A DNA stretch of 64,000 nt from Devosia limi DSM 17137 (GCF_900128975.1 NZ_FQVC01000006.1:237369-301368), one strand, 5' to 3'; positions 8,559 through 16,764 are shown, numbered from the stretch's first letter. A program made the numbers and translations. The notes: generated by a model not told the origin, from the sequence alone.

Positions 8559-8630
8559 GGCACAGTTGAACCACGCCACCACCGCCCCATCAACTCCCAC
8601 CGGGTCATCACCCCCCACCGGGTCATTCCG

Positions 8631-8730
8631 GCGGAGGCCGGAATCCATGCTGAGGCCCTGCCCATGCATCCAGTTCCGGGAGAAGCCACGGCATGGATCC
8701 CGGCCTCCGCCGGGATGACATCGGGGATGG
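8631..8730. repeat. Palindromic repeat family A, copy 2
   Basis: This is the same unit as at 8134-8248, starting at GGTCATTCCGG and ending after the GGGATGACATCGGGGATGG palindrome edge. It begins the tandem portion of the array. Confidence 0.85.
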
Positions 8731-8835
8731 GGAGGCAGCGACAGTACCAGACGCCTAAGTGCCGGCTTCGCCGTTCCAAAACATCCGCGGCGTGCGCTGC
8801 GCCATCAACACCCACCGAGTCATCAATACCCACCG

Positions 8836-8947
8836 GGTCATTCCGGCGCAGGCCGGAATCCATGCTGAGGCTCAGCCCATGCATCCAGCATCGGGGAGAC
8901 AACACAGCATGGATCCCGGCCTCCGCCGGGATGACATCGGGGGTGGG
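8836..8947. repeat. Palindromic repeat family A, copy 3
   Basis: This copy starts 205 bp after copy 2. The spacer between copies 2 and 3 (8731-8835) is itself repeated between copies 3 and 4 (8953-9056), including AGCGACAGTACCAGACGCCT and GTGCCGGCTTCGCCGTTCCA. Confidence 0.85.
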
Positions 8948-9056
8948 CAGCACGCAGCAGCGACAGTACCAGACGCCTGAGTGCCGGCTTCGCCGTTCCA
9001 AGACATCCGCGGCTTGCACTGCGCTATCAACCCCACCGGTTCATCAACCCCCACCG

Positions 9057-9172
9057 GGTCATTCCGGCGAAGGCCGGAATCCATGCTGAGGCTCAGCCCA
9101 TGCATCCAGTTCCGGGAGAGGCCACGGCATGGATCCCGGCCTCCGCCGGGATGACATCGGGGATGGGATGAT
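9057..9172. repeat. Palindromic repeat family A, copy 4
   Basis: This copy starts 221 bp after copy 3 and closes the array. Its internal segment is closest to copy 2. Confidence 0.85.
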
Positions 9173-9345
9173 CATAATGCCGCGATGATCCAGTTTATCC
9201 CCGCCCGCCCCACATGACCGAAGAAATCCCCCTCACCGGCGGCGGCCGCAATGCGGTCAGCCGCTCGCGGCCCGGGCGCGAAAACTCCGCCTGATCGTTT
9301 AGGGCAGGCCCCTGCCGCTCCCGCCATCGCCGGTGAACGCCGCGC
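9173..9345. other. Gap after repeat array; possible gene remnant
   Basis: No complete gene is seen. On the plus strand a 26-codon frame (9214-9294) begins MTEEIPLTGGGRNAVSR, which recalls the N-terminus of aminoglycoside-phosphotransferase-family proteins, and then stops. It may be a remnant beside the repeats, but the match is short. Confidence 0.25.
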
Positions 9346-9777
9346 TCAGCGCCGGGTGATGGCGACCAGCCGGCCTTCGCCTCCGGGCGGAATGGCGAGC
9401 GCTACGATCAGCGTCGCCGCTGCCGCCAGTTCGGGGGCGCGCTCGGCCCATTCGACCAGCACGATAGAATCGGGATTGTCGAGCAGGCCCAGTTCATCGA
9501 CCTCGCGCGGATCGCCCAGCCGGTACAGATCGGCATGCAGGATCTGCCCGATCGCGGCGTCATAGGGCTGTACCAGCGCGAAGGTTGGCGAGGGCACGTC
9601 GAGGCGGGGATCGCCGGTCAGCGCCCGGATGATGGCGCGGGCCAGGGCGGTCTTGCCGGCGCCCAGATCGCCTTCGAGCAGCACCAGGTCACCGGGCTTG
9701 AGGCTGGCGGCCAGTTCGCCCCCCAGCGCGTCGGTGGCGGCCGGGTCGGGCAGCAGGACGGGGGGTGGCGTGGTCAT
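9346..9777 (-). CDS. tsaE: tRNA t6A biosynthesis ATPase TsaE
   Basis: This 143-residue protein is the P-loop ATPase of the threonylcarbamoyl-adenosine (t6A37) complex with TsaB and TsaD. It shows the Walker A motif GDLGAGKT, SPTFALVQPY, HADLYRLGDPREVDELG and VEWAER, all TsaE signatures, at normal length. Its ATG overlaps the divL stop by one base (TAATG), so the two genes are probably translationally coupled. The divL-tsaE order is conserved in Alphaproteobacteria. Confidence 0.96.
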   Translation of the reverse strand: MTTPPPVLLPDPAATDALGGELAASLKPGDLVLLEGDLGAGKTALARAIIRALTGDPRLDVPSPTFALVQPYDAAIGQILHADLYRLGDPREVDELGLLDNPDSIVLVEWAERAPELAAAATLIVALAIPPGGEGRLVAITRR

Positions 9778-12245
9778 TATTCGGCGACGGCTGCCATGGC
9801 GCTGTCGCGCGGCAGATTGACCGTGATGCGGCTGCCGCGTGGCTCGCGGCGCTCGGCGGTGATGGTGCCGCCATGCAGGTTGACGAAGGTCTTGACGATG
9901 GCCAGCCCAAGGCCGGCGCCACGCTGGCGGGCGGTCGGCGCGTCGATACGGGTCAGGATCGCCGCCTTCATTTCATCGGTCAGGCCCGGACCTTCATCCT
10001 CGATGACGAACAGCACGCGATCGGCACGATGGGTCACCGATAGCCGGATTTCGCCGCCGGGCGGGGAAAAGCGGGCGGCATTGGACAGGAGATTGTAGAG
10101 AACCTGAACGATGCGGGTGCCATCGGCGATGAAGGGCGGCATGCCGCCTTCGACATCAACGACCAGATTGATCGGCTTCTCGCCCGAAATTTCGGGAAAG
10201 GTGGCCGAAAGCCCGGCCCGCGCCTTGTCGACCAGCGTGGTCACGTCCTGCAGTTCGGGCCGCAGCTCGGCAATGCCGGCATCGACCGAGGCGAGGTCGA
10301 GGATATTGTCGATCAGCACGCCCAGGGTGACGCTGGAGGCGCGGATATAGTCGATATAGGAGCGCTGCCGTTCATTGAGCGTGCCGGCATCGCTGGCCAG
10401 CAGGTCGGCAAAGCCGATGATATTGGTCAGGGGCGAGCGCAGCTCATAGGAGACATTCTCGACAAAGGCGTCCTTGAGCAGGTCGGCCGCCACCAGCGCA
10501 TCATTGCGCTCCTTGAGCACCTTGGAATAGCGGGCGCCCTCGGTGACATCGAGGAAGGTCATCATCGTCTGCCCATCGGGCAGGCGGGTAATGGCATAGT
10601 CGAGCAGCTTGTCATCGGCGCGATTGATGCGGCCGGTGGTGTCCGAACGGGTCGGATTGAGATCGATAATGCCGCGCTTGAGTTCGCGCCAGATGCTGGC
10701 GCCGTCCTCGGGCATGGCCCGGCCGCAGGATTGGGCGATCTGGTCGATATGCGGGCTGGTCTCCAGCTCGCTCATCGGCACGCGCCACAGCTCGGACAGC
10801 CGCGGATTGCACAGGGTCAGCCGCCCATTGGTGCCAAACACCGCCACGGCTTCCGACAGCGCATTGATGGTTTCGCGCTGCACATTGGAGAAGGCCTTGT
10901 TGGAGCTCTCCAGCTTGAGGCGCTCGGTAATGTCCTCGAAGACATAGATCACCCCGCCACGCGGGCCGGCCGGGGCCGAGATCACCTTGATGCTGCGCCC
11001 GTCGGGCAGATGCCAGGGCTCGTTCTCGCGCGGCACGGTCAGGCTGTAGGAGGTCAGATGCTGCTTGCGCCAGACCTGGTAATCCACCTCGGCCGGCAGC
11101 ATGCCCTGGGTGCGCAGCTTGTCGAGAATGGCGCGCTCGTCGAGCCCCAGCATCAGATATTTGGGGTCGAGATTCCACAGATTGGCATAGGCCTGGTTGA
11201 ACTGGATCAGCTCGCGATTGGCATTGAAAATGGCAATCGGGGTGGTCAGCGCATCGATGATGCCGCTGATATGGGCCAGCCCGCTCTCGACCGGCTTGAT
11301 CAGGTCGTCGACCGGCCTGAGATAGCCGGCGCGACCACCGGCAATGGGAAATTCGACCAGCTCGAAGCCGCCCTGGCCGGGCCAGGCGACCGGCAGGGTC
11401 ACCGCCTTGCCACTGGCAGCACAATTGGCCAGATGCTGGCGCAATTGGCCATCGTCGAGCAGTTCGGCCGGCTCCAGATCATTGCCGCCCCGGCCCAGGG
11501 TCTTGGCCAGCGCCAGATAGGCGGCATTGGCATAGATCAGGCGATCATTGCCGTCGCGGGCAAAGGCCGGTTTGGTCAACAGCCCCAGAATGGTGCGGAC
11601 GCTGTTGAGGTCGGTCTCGCTGGCCGGCAAGGCGGTGTCGTCGTCCGGCTGCAGGAATGCGGGGCGCAGGCGCAGCGCCGTGCCGCCGCCCAGCACCCAG
11701 CCATTGGCGCGGATGACCCGGCCATCCAGCGCATTGAGACTGACGGCGAAGGCATGGCCGTCGACGCGCAGCTCCTCGAGCATGGCGGCGAGGCGCTCGG
11801 CATCGGCCGGCGCCAGCCAGGTGCGGAATTGCAGAACGCTTTCGGGCTGGCGCCCCGGGGGCAGCACCGCTGCGGCCTGGCCCAAAAACTTCACCGCGCC
11901 GCCACCATTCTCGGTCCACAGCACCGTGACTTCACGGGTGCCCGAGAGCAGGGCTTCATATTCATCGACAAGCGCGCGGAGGCCGGCAATCTGCTCAGCC
12001 GATTTGAGCCGGGCCGACTTGCTGTCAGCCTGGCGATGGCGCAGCACGGCCATGGCGATCAGAGCAAAGCCACCCGCGCCCAGGGCAACGGCCAGCGGGG
12101 CGGCGCTGATAATGGGATGGGCGGCAATGCCGTCCTGCGCCAGGGCCGGAACCGCCGACACCAGGGCCAGCGGGGCGGAAACCAACCCTGCGAATCCCCA
12201 AGTCTTCCGGAAACCAACCGGCGCCATGCGCTGCCTCTTAATCAT
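9777..12245 (-). CDS. divL: DivL-like atypical sensor kinase with tyrosine phospho-acceptor
   Basis: This 822-residue protein has an N-terminal membrane segment (about 45-67), several PAS-like regions (about 220-560; FNANRELIQFNQAYANLW, FGTNGRLTLCNPRLSELW), a dimerisation helix, and an HATPase domain with NLLSNAARFSPPGG, EDEGPGLTDEM and GAGLGLAIVK. The H-box reads VENVSYELRSPL: the phospho-acceptor His is replaced by Tyr600, the hallmark of Caulobacter DivL. That pseudokinase-like protein controls CckA and thereby CtrA. Position next to tsaE supports orthology. A CtrA-like box lies about 150 bp upstream. Confidence 0.92.
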   Translation of the reverse strand: MIKRQRMAPVGFRKTWGFAGLVSAPLALVSAVPALAQDGIAAHPIISAAPLAVALGAGGFALIAMAVLRHRQADSKSARLKSAEQIAGLRALVDEYEALLSGTREVTVLWTENGGGAVKFLGQAAAVLPPGRQPESVLQFRTWLAPADAERLAAMLEELRVDGHAFAVSLNALDGRVIRANGWVLGGGTALRLRPAFLQPDDDTALPASETDLNSVRTILGLLTKPAFARDGNDRLIYANAAYLALAKTLGRGGNDLEPAELLDDGQLRQHLANCAASGKAVTLPVAWPGQGGFELVEFPIAGGRAGYLRPVDDLIKPVESGLAHISGIIDALTTPIAIFNANRELIQFNQAYANLWNLDPKYLMLGLDERAILDKLRTQGMLPAEVDYQVWRKQHLTSYSLTVPRENEPWHLPDGRSIKVISAPAGPRGGVIYVFEDITERLKLESSNKAFSNVQRETINALSEAVAVFGTNGRLTLCNPRLSELWRVPMSELETSPHIDQIAQSCGRAMPEDGASIWRELKRGIIDLNPTRSDTTGRINRADDKLLDYAITRLPDGQTMMTFLDVTEGARYSKVLKERNDALVAADLLKDAFVENVSYELRSPLTNIIGFADLLASDAGTLNERQRSYIDYIRASSVTLGVLIDNILDLASVDAGIAELRPELQDVTTLVDKARAGLSATFPEISGEKPINLVVDVEGGMPPFIADGTRIVQVLYNLLSNAARFSPPGGEIRLSVTHRADRVLFVIEDEGPGLTDEMKAAILTRIDAPTARQRGAGLGLAIVKTFVNLHGGTITAERREPRGSRITVNLPRDSAMAAVAE

Positions 12246-12396
12246 TTGTGTTTTGCCGCAAAACCGGCCGCAACAACCGGTACGCTCGCACTGGAAAGGT
12301 GGCGCACGCCGGACCAGGTGGTCCGATCGCCCCCATTCGTCAGCCCGAACCCCCAGGCCTCCCGAATCAGTTAACCATAGCGGCCGAGTGAATCGG

Positions 12397-12411
12397 CTAA
12401 AAGAGTCTTAA
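12397..12411. promoter_or_regulatory. CtrA-like box upstream of divL
   Basis: CTAA-N7-TTAA, which reads TTAA-N7-TTAG on the divL strand, matches the CtrA consensus TTAA-N7-TTAA at seven of eight fixed positions. It lies about 152 bp upstream of the divL ATG. A further half-site TTAACCAT is at 12371-12378. Confidence 0.45.
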
Positions 12412-12486
12412 TGGCAGTGCGTTCCCGGCAAATCACCCATTAGCCCACTTGACCCGGGAACGAAGCAGCAACAATCCGGTTACGCA

Positions 12487-12516
12487 AAAGCCCGCCGGCG
12501 GGTGCCGACGGGCTTT
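12487..12516 (-). terminator. Rho-independent terminator of ahcY
   Basis: AAAGCCCG (12487-12494) pairs with CGGGCTTT (12509-12516), with an inner CGGC/GCCG stem. Read on the minus strand it ends in GGGCTTTTGC, 41 bp beyond the ahcY stop. The A/T-flanked stem would also work rightward. Confidence 0.7.
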
Positions 12517-12557
12517 GCTTATGCCAGAGCTGCCCGGCAGGCCGGGCGGCGCCGCGC

Positions 12558-13961
12558 CTAGTAGCGGTATTCGCCGGACTTGAACGGCCCGTTCTGGCTG
12601 ACGCCGATATAATCGGCCTGCGTCTTGGTCAGCTTGGTCAGCTTGGCGCCCAGCTTGGCCAGGTGCAGTTCGGCAACCTTCTCATCGAGATGCTTGGGCA
12701 GCACGTGCACCTTCTTCTCGAGCTTTTCGCCATTGGTCCACAATTCGATCTGGGCCAGGGTCTGGTTGGCAAACGAGGCCGACATCACAAAGCTCGGGTG
12801 ACCGGTGGCATTGCCCAGATTGACCAGGCGCCCTTCGGACAGCAGGATCAGGCGCTTGCCATTGGGCTGCTCGATCAAATCGACCTGCGGCTTCACATTG
12901 GTCCACTTGAAGTTGCGCAGGCCCAGCACGTCGATTTCGTTATCGAAATGGCCGATATTGCAGACAATGGCCATGTCCTTGAGGTTGCGCATGTCGTCAA
13001 CCATCAGCACGTCGCGGTTGCCGGTGGCGGTGACGACGATGTCGGCGCGGTGGGCAGCCTCTTCCAGCGTCACCACCTCGAAGCCTTCCATGGCGGCCTG
13101 CAGGGCGCAGATCGGATCGACTTCGGTCACCAGCACGCGGGCACCGGCGCCGCGCAGCGATTCAGCCGAGCCCTTGCCCACATCGCCATAGCCGCAGACG
13201 ATGGCGACCTTGCCGGCCAGCATGACGTCGGTGCCGCGGCGGATGGCGTCGACCAGCGATTCACGGGTGCCGTACTTGTTGTCGAATTTCGACTTGGTGA
13301 CGCTGTCATTGACGTTGATGGCCGGGAACGGCAGCTCGCCCTTGGCGTGCAGTTGATAGAGACGCATCACGCCCGTGGTGGTCTCTTCGGAAACGCCGCG
13401 GATGGCGTCCTTGATCCTGGAGAAGAAGCCCGGGGTCTGGGCCAGGCGCTTCCGAATCGTGGCGAAGAAGATTTCCTCTTCCTCATTGCCCGGCTTGTCG
13501 AGAATGGAAATGTCCTGCTCGGCCTTGGCGCCATTGAGGATATACATGGTGGCGTCGCCGCCATCATCGAGGATCATGTTGGGGGTGAGACCATTGCCCC
13601 AGTCCATCATGCGGTCGGTGAAGGCCCAGTATTCTTCAAGGCTCTCGCCCTTATGGGCGAAGACCGGGATGCCGGCGGCAGCAATCGCAGCAGCGGCGTG
13701 ATCCTGGGTCGAAAAGATATTGCACGACACCCAGCGCACATCGGCACCGAGCGCGACCAGCGTCTCGATCAGGACGGCGGTCTGGATGGTCATGTGCAGC
13801 GAGCCGGCAATGCGCGCACCCTTGAGCGGCTGGGCCGCAGCATATTCCTCGCGGATCGACATCAGGCCGGGCATTTCGATTTCGGCGATGGTGATTTCCT
13901 TGCGGCCGAATTCGGCGAGGGAAATATCCTTGACCGCATAATCGGTGTTCTGGGTGGTCAT
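12558..13961 (-). CDS. ahcY: Adenosylhomocysteinase
   Basis: ATG 13961 has a GGAG site and gives 467 residues beginning [20 protein letters not shown]. The enzyme reversibly hydrolyses S-adenosylhomocysteine to adenosine and homocysteine, relieving product inhibition of methyltransferases. Visible signatures are [30 protein letters not shown], the NAD-binding [15 protein letters not shown], and GHFDNEIDV; the protein ends PFKSGEYRY as expected (Lys and Tyr of the C-terminal NAD contact). It is monocistronic with its own terminator, and an 8-bp inverted repeat lies in its leader. Confidence 0.98.
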   Translation of the reverse strand: MTTQNTDYAVKDISLAEFGRKEITIAEIEMPGLMSIREEYAAAQPLKGARIAGSLHMTIQTAVLIETLVALGADVRWVSCNIFSTQDHAAAAIAAAGIPVFAHKGESLEEYWAFTDRMMDWGNGLTPNMILDDGGDATMYILNGAKAEQDISILDKPGNEEEEIFFATIRKRLAQTPGFFSRIKDAIRGVSEETTTGVMRLYQLHAKGELPFPAINVNDSVTKSKFDNKYGTRESLVDAIRRGTDVMLAGKVAIVCGYGDVGKGSAESLRGAGARVLVTEVDPICALQAAMEGFEVVTLEEAAHRADIVVTATGNRDVLMVDDMRNLKDMAIVCNIGHFDNEIDVLGLRNFKWTNVKPQVDLIEQPNGKRLILLSEGRLVNLGNATGHPSFVMSASFANQTLAQIELWTNGEKLEKKVHVLPKHLDEKVAELHLAKLGAKLTKLTKTQADYIGVSQNGPFKSGEYRY

Positions 13962-14028
13962 GTCGGCTGCTCCGCGCATTAAATGTGTTGGCAGGGGTAT
14001 ACGCGGGGGCAGGCCCGGGATCAACTGA

Positions 14029-14050
14029 GATATAAAGAGAAGTTTATATC
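14029..14050. promoter_or_regulatory. Inverted repeat GATATAAA-N6-TTTATATC upstream of ahcY
   Basis: The arms are perfect and centred about 78 bp upstream of the ahcY start. AT-rich inverted repeats of this type precede ahcY and methionine-cycle genes in Alphaproteobacteria, where ArsR-family SAM/SAH-responsive repressors act. The assignment to such a regulator is inference. Confidence 0.5.
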
Positions 14051-14063
14051 CCTTAGCGAGCCG

Positions 14064-14567
14064 TTAGCGATAAGCGTAACGCCGCCGCCGGAATGGCAGG
14101 GCCAGAAACCGCCACAGCCCCGACATCACCAGATAGCCGACAAGGAAGCCGCCACCGGCATAGAGCACGCCTTCCATGGTCACCGGCACGGCAGGCCGAT
14201 AATTCTCGATGGTGCGCAGACCGATATCGGTATCCATATAGGCTGGCAGCAGCTGGAAGCGTTCGACCGGTCCGGCACTCTGGATGCGGGCCAGGGTGTC
14301 GCGCAGTTGCTGGTAACGGGTAAACGTGCCTGCCATGCTGTCGCCGCGCCCGGCGAGGAACGTGTCGCTGGAGGCGCCATAGCGCGCCAGCGCCTGCTCC
14401 CGGTCCAGCCCACCCATTGCTGCGGCGCGGTCGAAGTCCTCGGTAATCACCCGCAATTCATCCACCGCACCACCCAGGCGCTGGGAATATTGCTGCGCAT
14501 ATTCAGGGAATTGACTGAGGGTAATGGCCAGGCTCAGACCACCAATGCACGCCACGATCCGCCGCAT
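14064..14567 (-). CDS. DUF2937 family membrane protein
   Basis: ATG 14567, with AGAGG upstream, gives 167 residues. Residues 1-18 form an N-terminal hydrophobic segment (MRRIVACIGGLSLAITLS) and about 133-150 a second one (GVLYAGGGFLVGYLVMSGLW). The middle is a periplasmic region with EYAQQYSQRLGGAVDEL and YRPAVPVTMEG, as in DUF2937 proteins. The function of the family is unknown. It is upstream of ahcY on the same strand, and may share transcription with it, although the inverted repeat lies between them. Confidence 0.8.
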   Translation of the reverse strand: MRRIVACIGGLSLAITLSQFPEYAQQYSQRLGGAVDELRVITEDFDRAAAMGGLDREQALARYGASSDTFLAGRGDSMAGTFTRYQQLRDTLARIQSAGPVERFQLLPAYMDTDIGLRTIENYRPAVPVTMEGVLYAGGGFLVGYLVMSGLWRFLALPFRRRRYAYR

Positions 14568-14725
14568 GAAGACCTCTTGTTCGCGTCCCCGGAGATAGGA
14601 ACACCGCCGCCCAGTCGCAACCAGGGGAGCCTGACACGCCATCAATGTCGGTTTTGCTAACGCGGTTCCGTGTTGCACCCGCTATTGATGCCGTCGCGTC
14701 CTCGCCGTCGGCACACCCACCGGCC

Positions 14726-14798
14726 GTCATTCCGGCGAAAGCCGGGATCCAGTGTCAAACCCACAGAATACTGGATCCCGGCTTTCGCCGGGATAACA
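14726..14798. repeat. Palindromic repeat family B, copy 1
   Basis: CATTCCGGCGAAAGCCGGGATCC on the left and GGATCCCGGCTTTCGCCGGGAT on the right form one large inverted repeat around AGTGTCAAACCCACAGAATACT. The whole unit can fold as a single long hairpin. Confidence 0.85.
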
Positions 14799-14849
14799 CC
14801 GTGGATGTGGAGAGTGTCGGGCGACGATGAGGGCGAATAGGGTACCACC

Positions 14850-15237
14850 TCAGCCTGCAACCCCTCCACCACCACCGGCCAGACTTCCCTCCCCCTTGTG
14901 GGGAGGGATTGAGGGTGGGGGTTCTTCCAGCAGTCCAAGAACCACGGTGATCACGCCTGCAATGTTCGCCATGACGTCACTATTGCTCACACGCAGAACA
15001 CGATACCCCTCCTGCTTCAGGAACGCATCGCGCCAGCCATCATGTGCAAGCGCAGCAGCACCTGCCCTCAATGACCAGACACGAACGGTGGCAAACGAAA
15101 TCAGCGTAGTAGGGACCGAGCGGCACCTGCCGGCGGAAATGATATCCCAGCGGCCTAAGCTCCCGCAGAGCATTCCAGAGTTTGGCCTCCGGCGTCGACA
15201 TGATTTTCCGAAGCTGGCGCGCTCGCTGGACGCTCAT
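14850..15237 (-). pseudogene. DUF559 (PD-(D/E)XK-type) endonuclease-like gene, frameshifted
   Basis: Frame one from ATG 15237 gives RARQLRKIMSTPEAKLWNAL, RRQVPLGPYYADFVCH and LVIEG, the start of a DUF559 domain, and stops near 15040. The next frame continues with AHDGWRDAFLKQEGYRVLR and NSDVMANIAGVITVVLGLL, the rest of the same domain. The break falls where the acidic active-site segment (normally IEVDG) is expected, so the protein is inactive unless the frame is recoded. The final codons read into repeat family D (PPPSIPPHKGEG). Repeat D copies lie on both sides. Confidence 0.8.
14873..14922. repeat. Repeat family D, copy 1
   Basis: ACCGGCCAGACTTCCCTCCC followed by CCTTGTGGGGAGGG and ATTGAGGGTGGGGG is identical over more than 45 bases to 15318-15367. 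Its core CCCTCCCC-CTTGTG-GGGAGGG is a hairpin. Confidence 0.8.
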
Positions 15238-15240
15238 AGA

Positions 15241-15279
15241 CCCCCACCCTCAATCCCTCCCCACAAGGGGGAGGGAGGC
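15241..15279. repeat. Repeat family D, copy 2 (inverted)
   Basis: CCCCCACCCTCAATCCCTCC and CCACAAGGGGGAGGGA form the reverse complement of copies 1 and 3. Copies 1 and 2 bracket the DUF559 gene as inverted repeats. Confidence 0.8.
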
Positions 15280-15317
15280 GCATGACCGACCTCAGGGACA
15301 ACTCAGGTTCGCAGCAC

Positions 15318-15367
15318 CCACCGGCCAGACTTCCCTCCCCCTTGTGGGGAGGGATTGAGGGTGGGGG
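15318..15367. repeat. Repeat family D, copy 3
   Basis: This copy is in the same orientation as copy 1 and ends 19 bp before the HPr stop codon, so it lies in the 3' end of the PTS operon transcript. Confidence 0.8.
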
Positions 15368-15385
15368 GCATCTGCCTGGAACGCC

Positions 15386-15697
15386 CTAACCCGCGATGCC
15401 GTCGCTGTCTTCGTCAAAGCCGTTATTGACCAGCTCGACAATGGCCTCCAGCGCCTCGCGGGCCTGCTTGCCGCTGGCCTGCACGAGGATGGTCGAGCCG
15501 GGACCGGCGCCCAGCATCATCAGCCCCATGATCGAATTGCCCGCCACCGACGTGCCGTCCTTGACGACCTGGATGGTGGCGTCGAAGCACTCGGCGGTGC
15601 GCACGAAGCGGGCCGAGGCGCGGGCATGCAGCCCCTTGCGGTTGACGATGGTCAATTGCTGCGCGACGGCCCGGCCGGTATTTGCGGCTGTATCCAT
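15386..15697 (-). CDS. ptsH: HPr family phosphocarrier protein
   Basis: ATG 15697 gives 103 residues. NRKGLHARASARFV carries the phospho-acceptor His24, and GNSIMGLMML carries Ser55, the target of HPr kinase. Such HPr/NPr proteins pass phosphate from EI/EINtr to EIIA domains; here no sugar permease is nearby, so the chain is regulatory. Seven bases separate it from the EIIA gene. The product probably works with the neighbouring EIIA and HPr kinase. Confidence 0.93.
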   Translation of the reverse strand: MDTAANTGRAVAQQLTIVNRKGLHARASARFVRTAECFDATIQVVKDGTSVAGNSIMGLMMLGAGPGSTILVQASGKQAREALEAIVELVNNGFDEDSDGIAG

Positions 15698-15704
15698 CGC
15701 CGCC

Positions 15705-16106
15705 TCACCCAGCGCCGAGGATGGAATTGGCAACATTGATGTATTTGCGGCCGGCTTCCTGGGCCAGGTTGACCGCATCCTTGATATTCATGTCGCCGCG
15801 CACGCGCGCCAGCTTGACCAGCATCGGCAGATTGACGCCGGCAATCACCTCGACGGTACGGTTCTGCATCACCGAAATGGCCAGGTTCGACGGCGTGCCG
15901 CCAAACATGTCGGTCAGGATGATGACGCCAGCCCCATCATCGGCCCGGTCGATGGCCTCCAGGATGTCATTGCGGCGGTTTTCCATATTGTCGTCGGGAC
16001 CAATGGCGATGGTTTCGCAGAAATCCTGCGGGCCGACGACATGCTCCAGCGCGGACTTAAATTCATTGGCGAGCGCGCCGTGCGTCACCAGAACCATGCC
16101 TATCAT
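15705..16106 (-). CDS. manX: PTS EIIA, mannose family
   Basis: This 133-residue protein is a mannose-class EIIA: MIGMVLVTHGALANEF contains the active His9, and GVIILTDMFGGTPSNLA is the family signature. It accepts phosphate from HPr. No EIIB, IIC or IID genes are seen, as is typical for this alphaproteobacterial regulatory PTS branch linked to ChvG/ChvI. The start has a GGGGAAA site. Confidence 0.92.
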   Translation of the reverse strand: MIGMVLVTHGALANEFKSALEHVVGPQDFCETIAIGPDDNMENRRNDILEAIDRADDGAGVIILTDMFGGTPSNLAISVMQNRTVEVIAGVNLPMLVKLARVRGDMNIKDAVNLAQEAGRKYINVANSILGAG

Positions 16107-16284
16107 GCAATTTCCCCAGACCGCCGACCTGCACCTGCGTCAAGGCGTCGACGGCATGTCAGATTAACCAGCCCCCTGCCCCGGCATCTGCCGGTTCCGG
16201 CAGGAAACGAGACGACGCCGGCCACCCCCGGCCGGACGGGCGACAGTCTTGTCCTAGTGACCCGACGATTCAAGTGGTATTTTG

Positions 16285-16755
16285 TCACGCATCCACCGCT
16301 GTCGGGGCTAGCGCCCGCACCGCTTCCACCACCAGCAGCACCTGATGGCCCAAAGCGATGACGCCGGCCTGGGGCACCGGGGCCCGTGGCAGGCCGATTT
16401 CGAGGAGTTCGGTGCGCAGGGCATCCTCCTCCAGCATGCGGATGAAATCGGGAACGAGATCGATGACCAGATGCAGCGGCGCCGTGGCCTGCTGCGGCCG
16501 GCTGACAATGCCGCGACCGCGCAATTCGATCAGGCCGGCCAGCTGGGGCGGGGCCCGCATGGTCAGCGCCGAACCATCCACCAGCAGATCGACGCGATCG
16601 TCGGCAACCAGGAAAGCGGGCAATCCGCGGCCTTCCCAGCGATCCAGCAAGGCCAGCGCCAAAACCGACTTGCCGGCACCCGAGGGGCCGCGCAGCAAGA
16701 CGCCGGCATCCCCCAATACCAGACCTGTGCCATGCACATTCTTCGGCTTGTCCAT
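16285..16755 (-). CDS. hprK: HPr kinase/phosphorylase, short form
   Basis: This 156-residue protein corresponds to the C-terminal catalytic half of Firmicute HprK. It has the P-loop GPSGAGKS (residues 23-30), LVADDRVDL, and the family loop around LIELRGRGIV. It phosphorylates or dephosphorylates HPr on the regulatory serine. The absence of the N-terminal domain is normal in Alphaproteobacteria. It begins nine bases after the chvG stop, consistent with one chvI-chvG-hprK-manX-ptsH operon. A small hairpin (16188-16203) lies between it and the EIIA gene. Confidence 0.93.
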   Translation of the reverse strand: MDKPKNVHGTGLVLGDAGVLLRGPSGAGKSVLALALLDRWEGRGLPAFLVADDRVDLLVDGSALTMRAPPQLAGLIELRGRGIVSRPQQATAPLHLVIDLVPDFIRMLEEDALRTELLEIGLPRAPVPQAGVIALGHQVLLVVEAVRALAPTAVDA

Positions 16756-16764
16756 TGGGCCAGT

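Larger units (their letters stand above)
12246..12557. other. divL promoter region and ahcY terminator
   Basis: This 312-base region is non-coding. It contains the ahcY terminator hairpin at 12487-12516, a CtrA-like pair of half-sites (12397-12411) and a TTAACCAT half-site (12371-12378) upstream of divL. Confidence 0.6.

Noticed and set aside
8134..9172. Repeat array as a CRISPR
   Set aside because: Units are about 100 bp, palindromic and spaced by conserved rather than unique spacers, and no cas gene is present.
9214..9294. 26-codon frame resembling the start of a phosphotransferase gene
   Set aside because: The similarity covers about 15 residues and the frame then stops; noted as a possible remnant only.
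14053..14067. TTAG-N7-TTAG near the DUF2937 stop as a CtrA site
   Set aside because: It has two mismatches to the consensus and overlaps a coding end, so it is weaker than the three sites reported.
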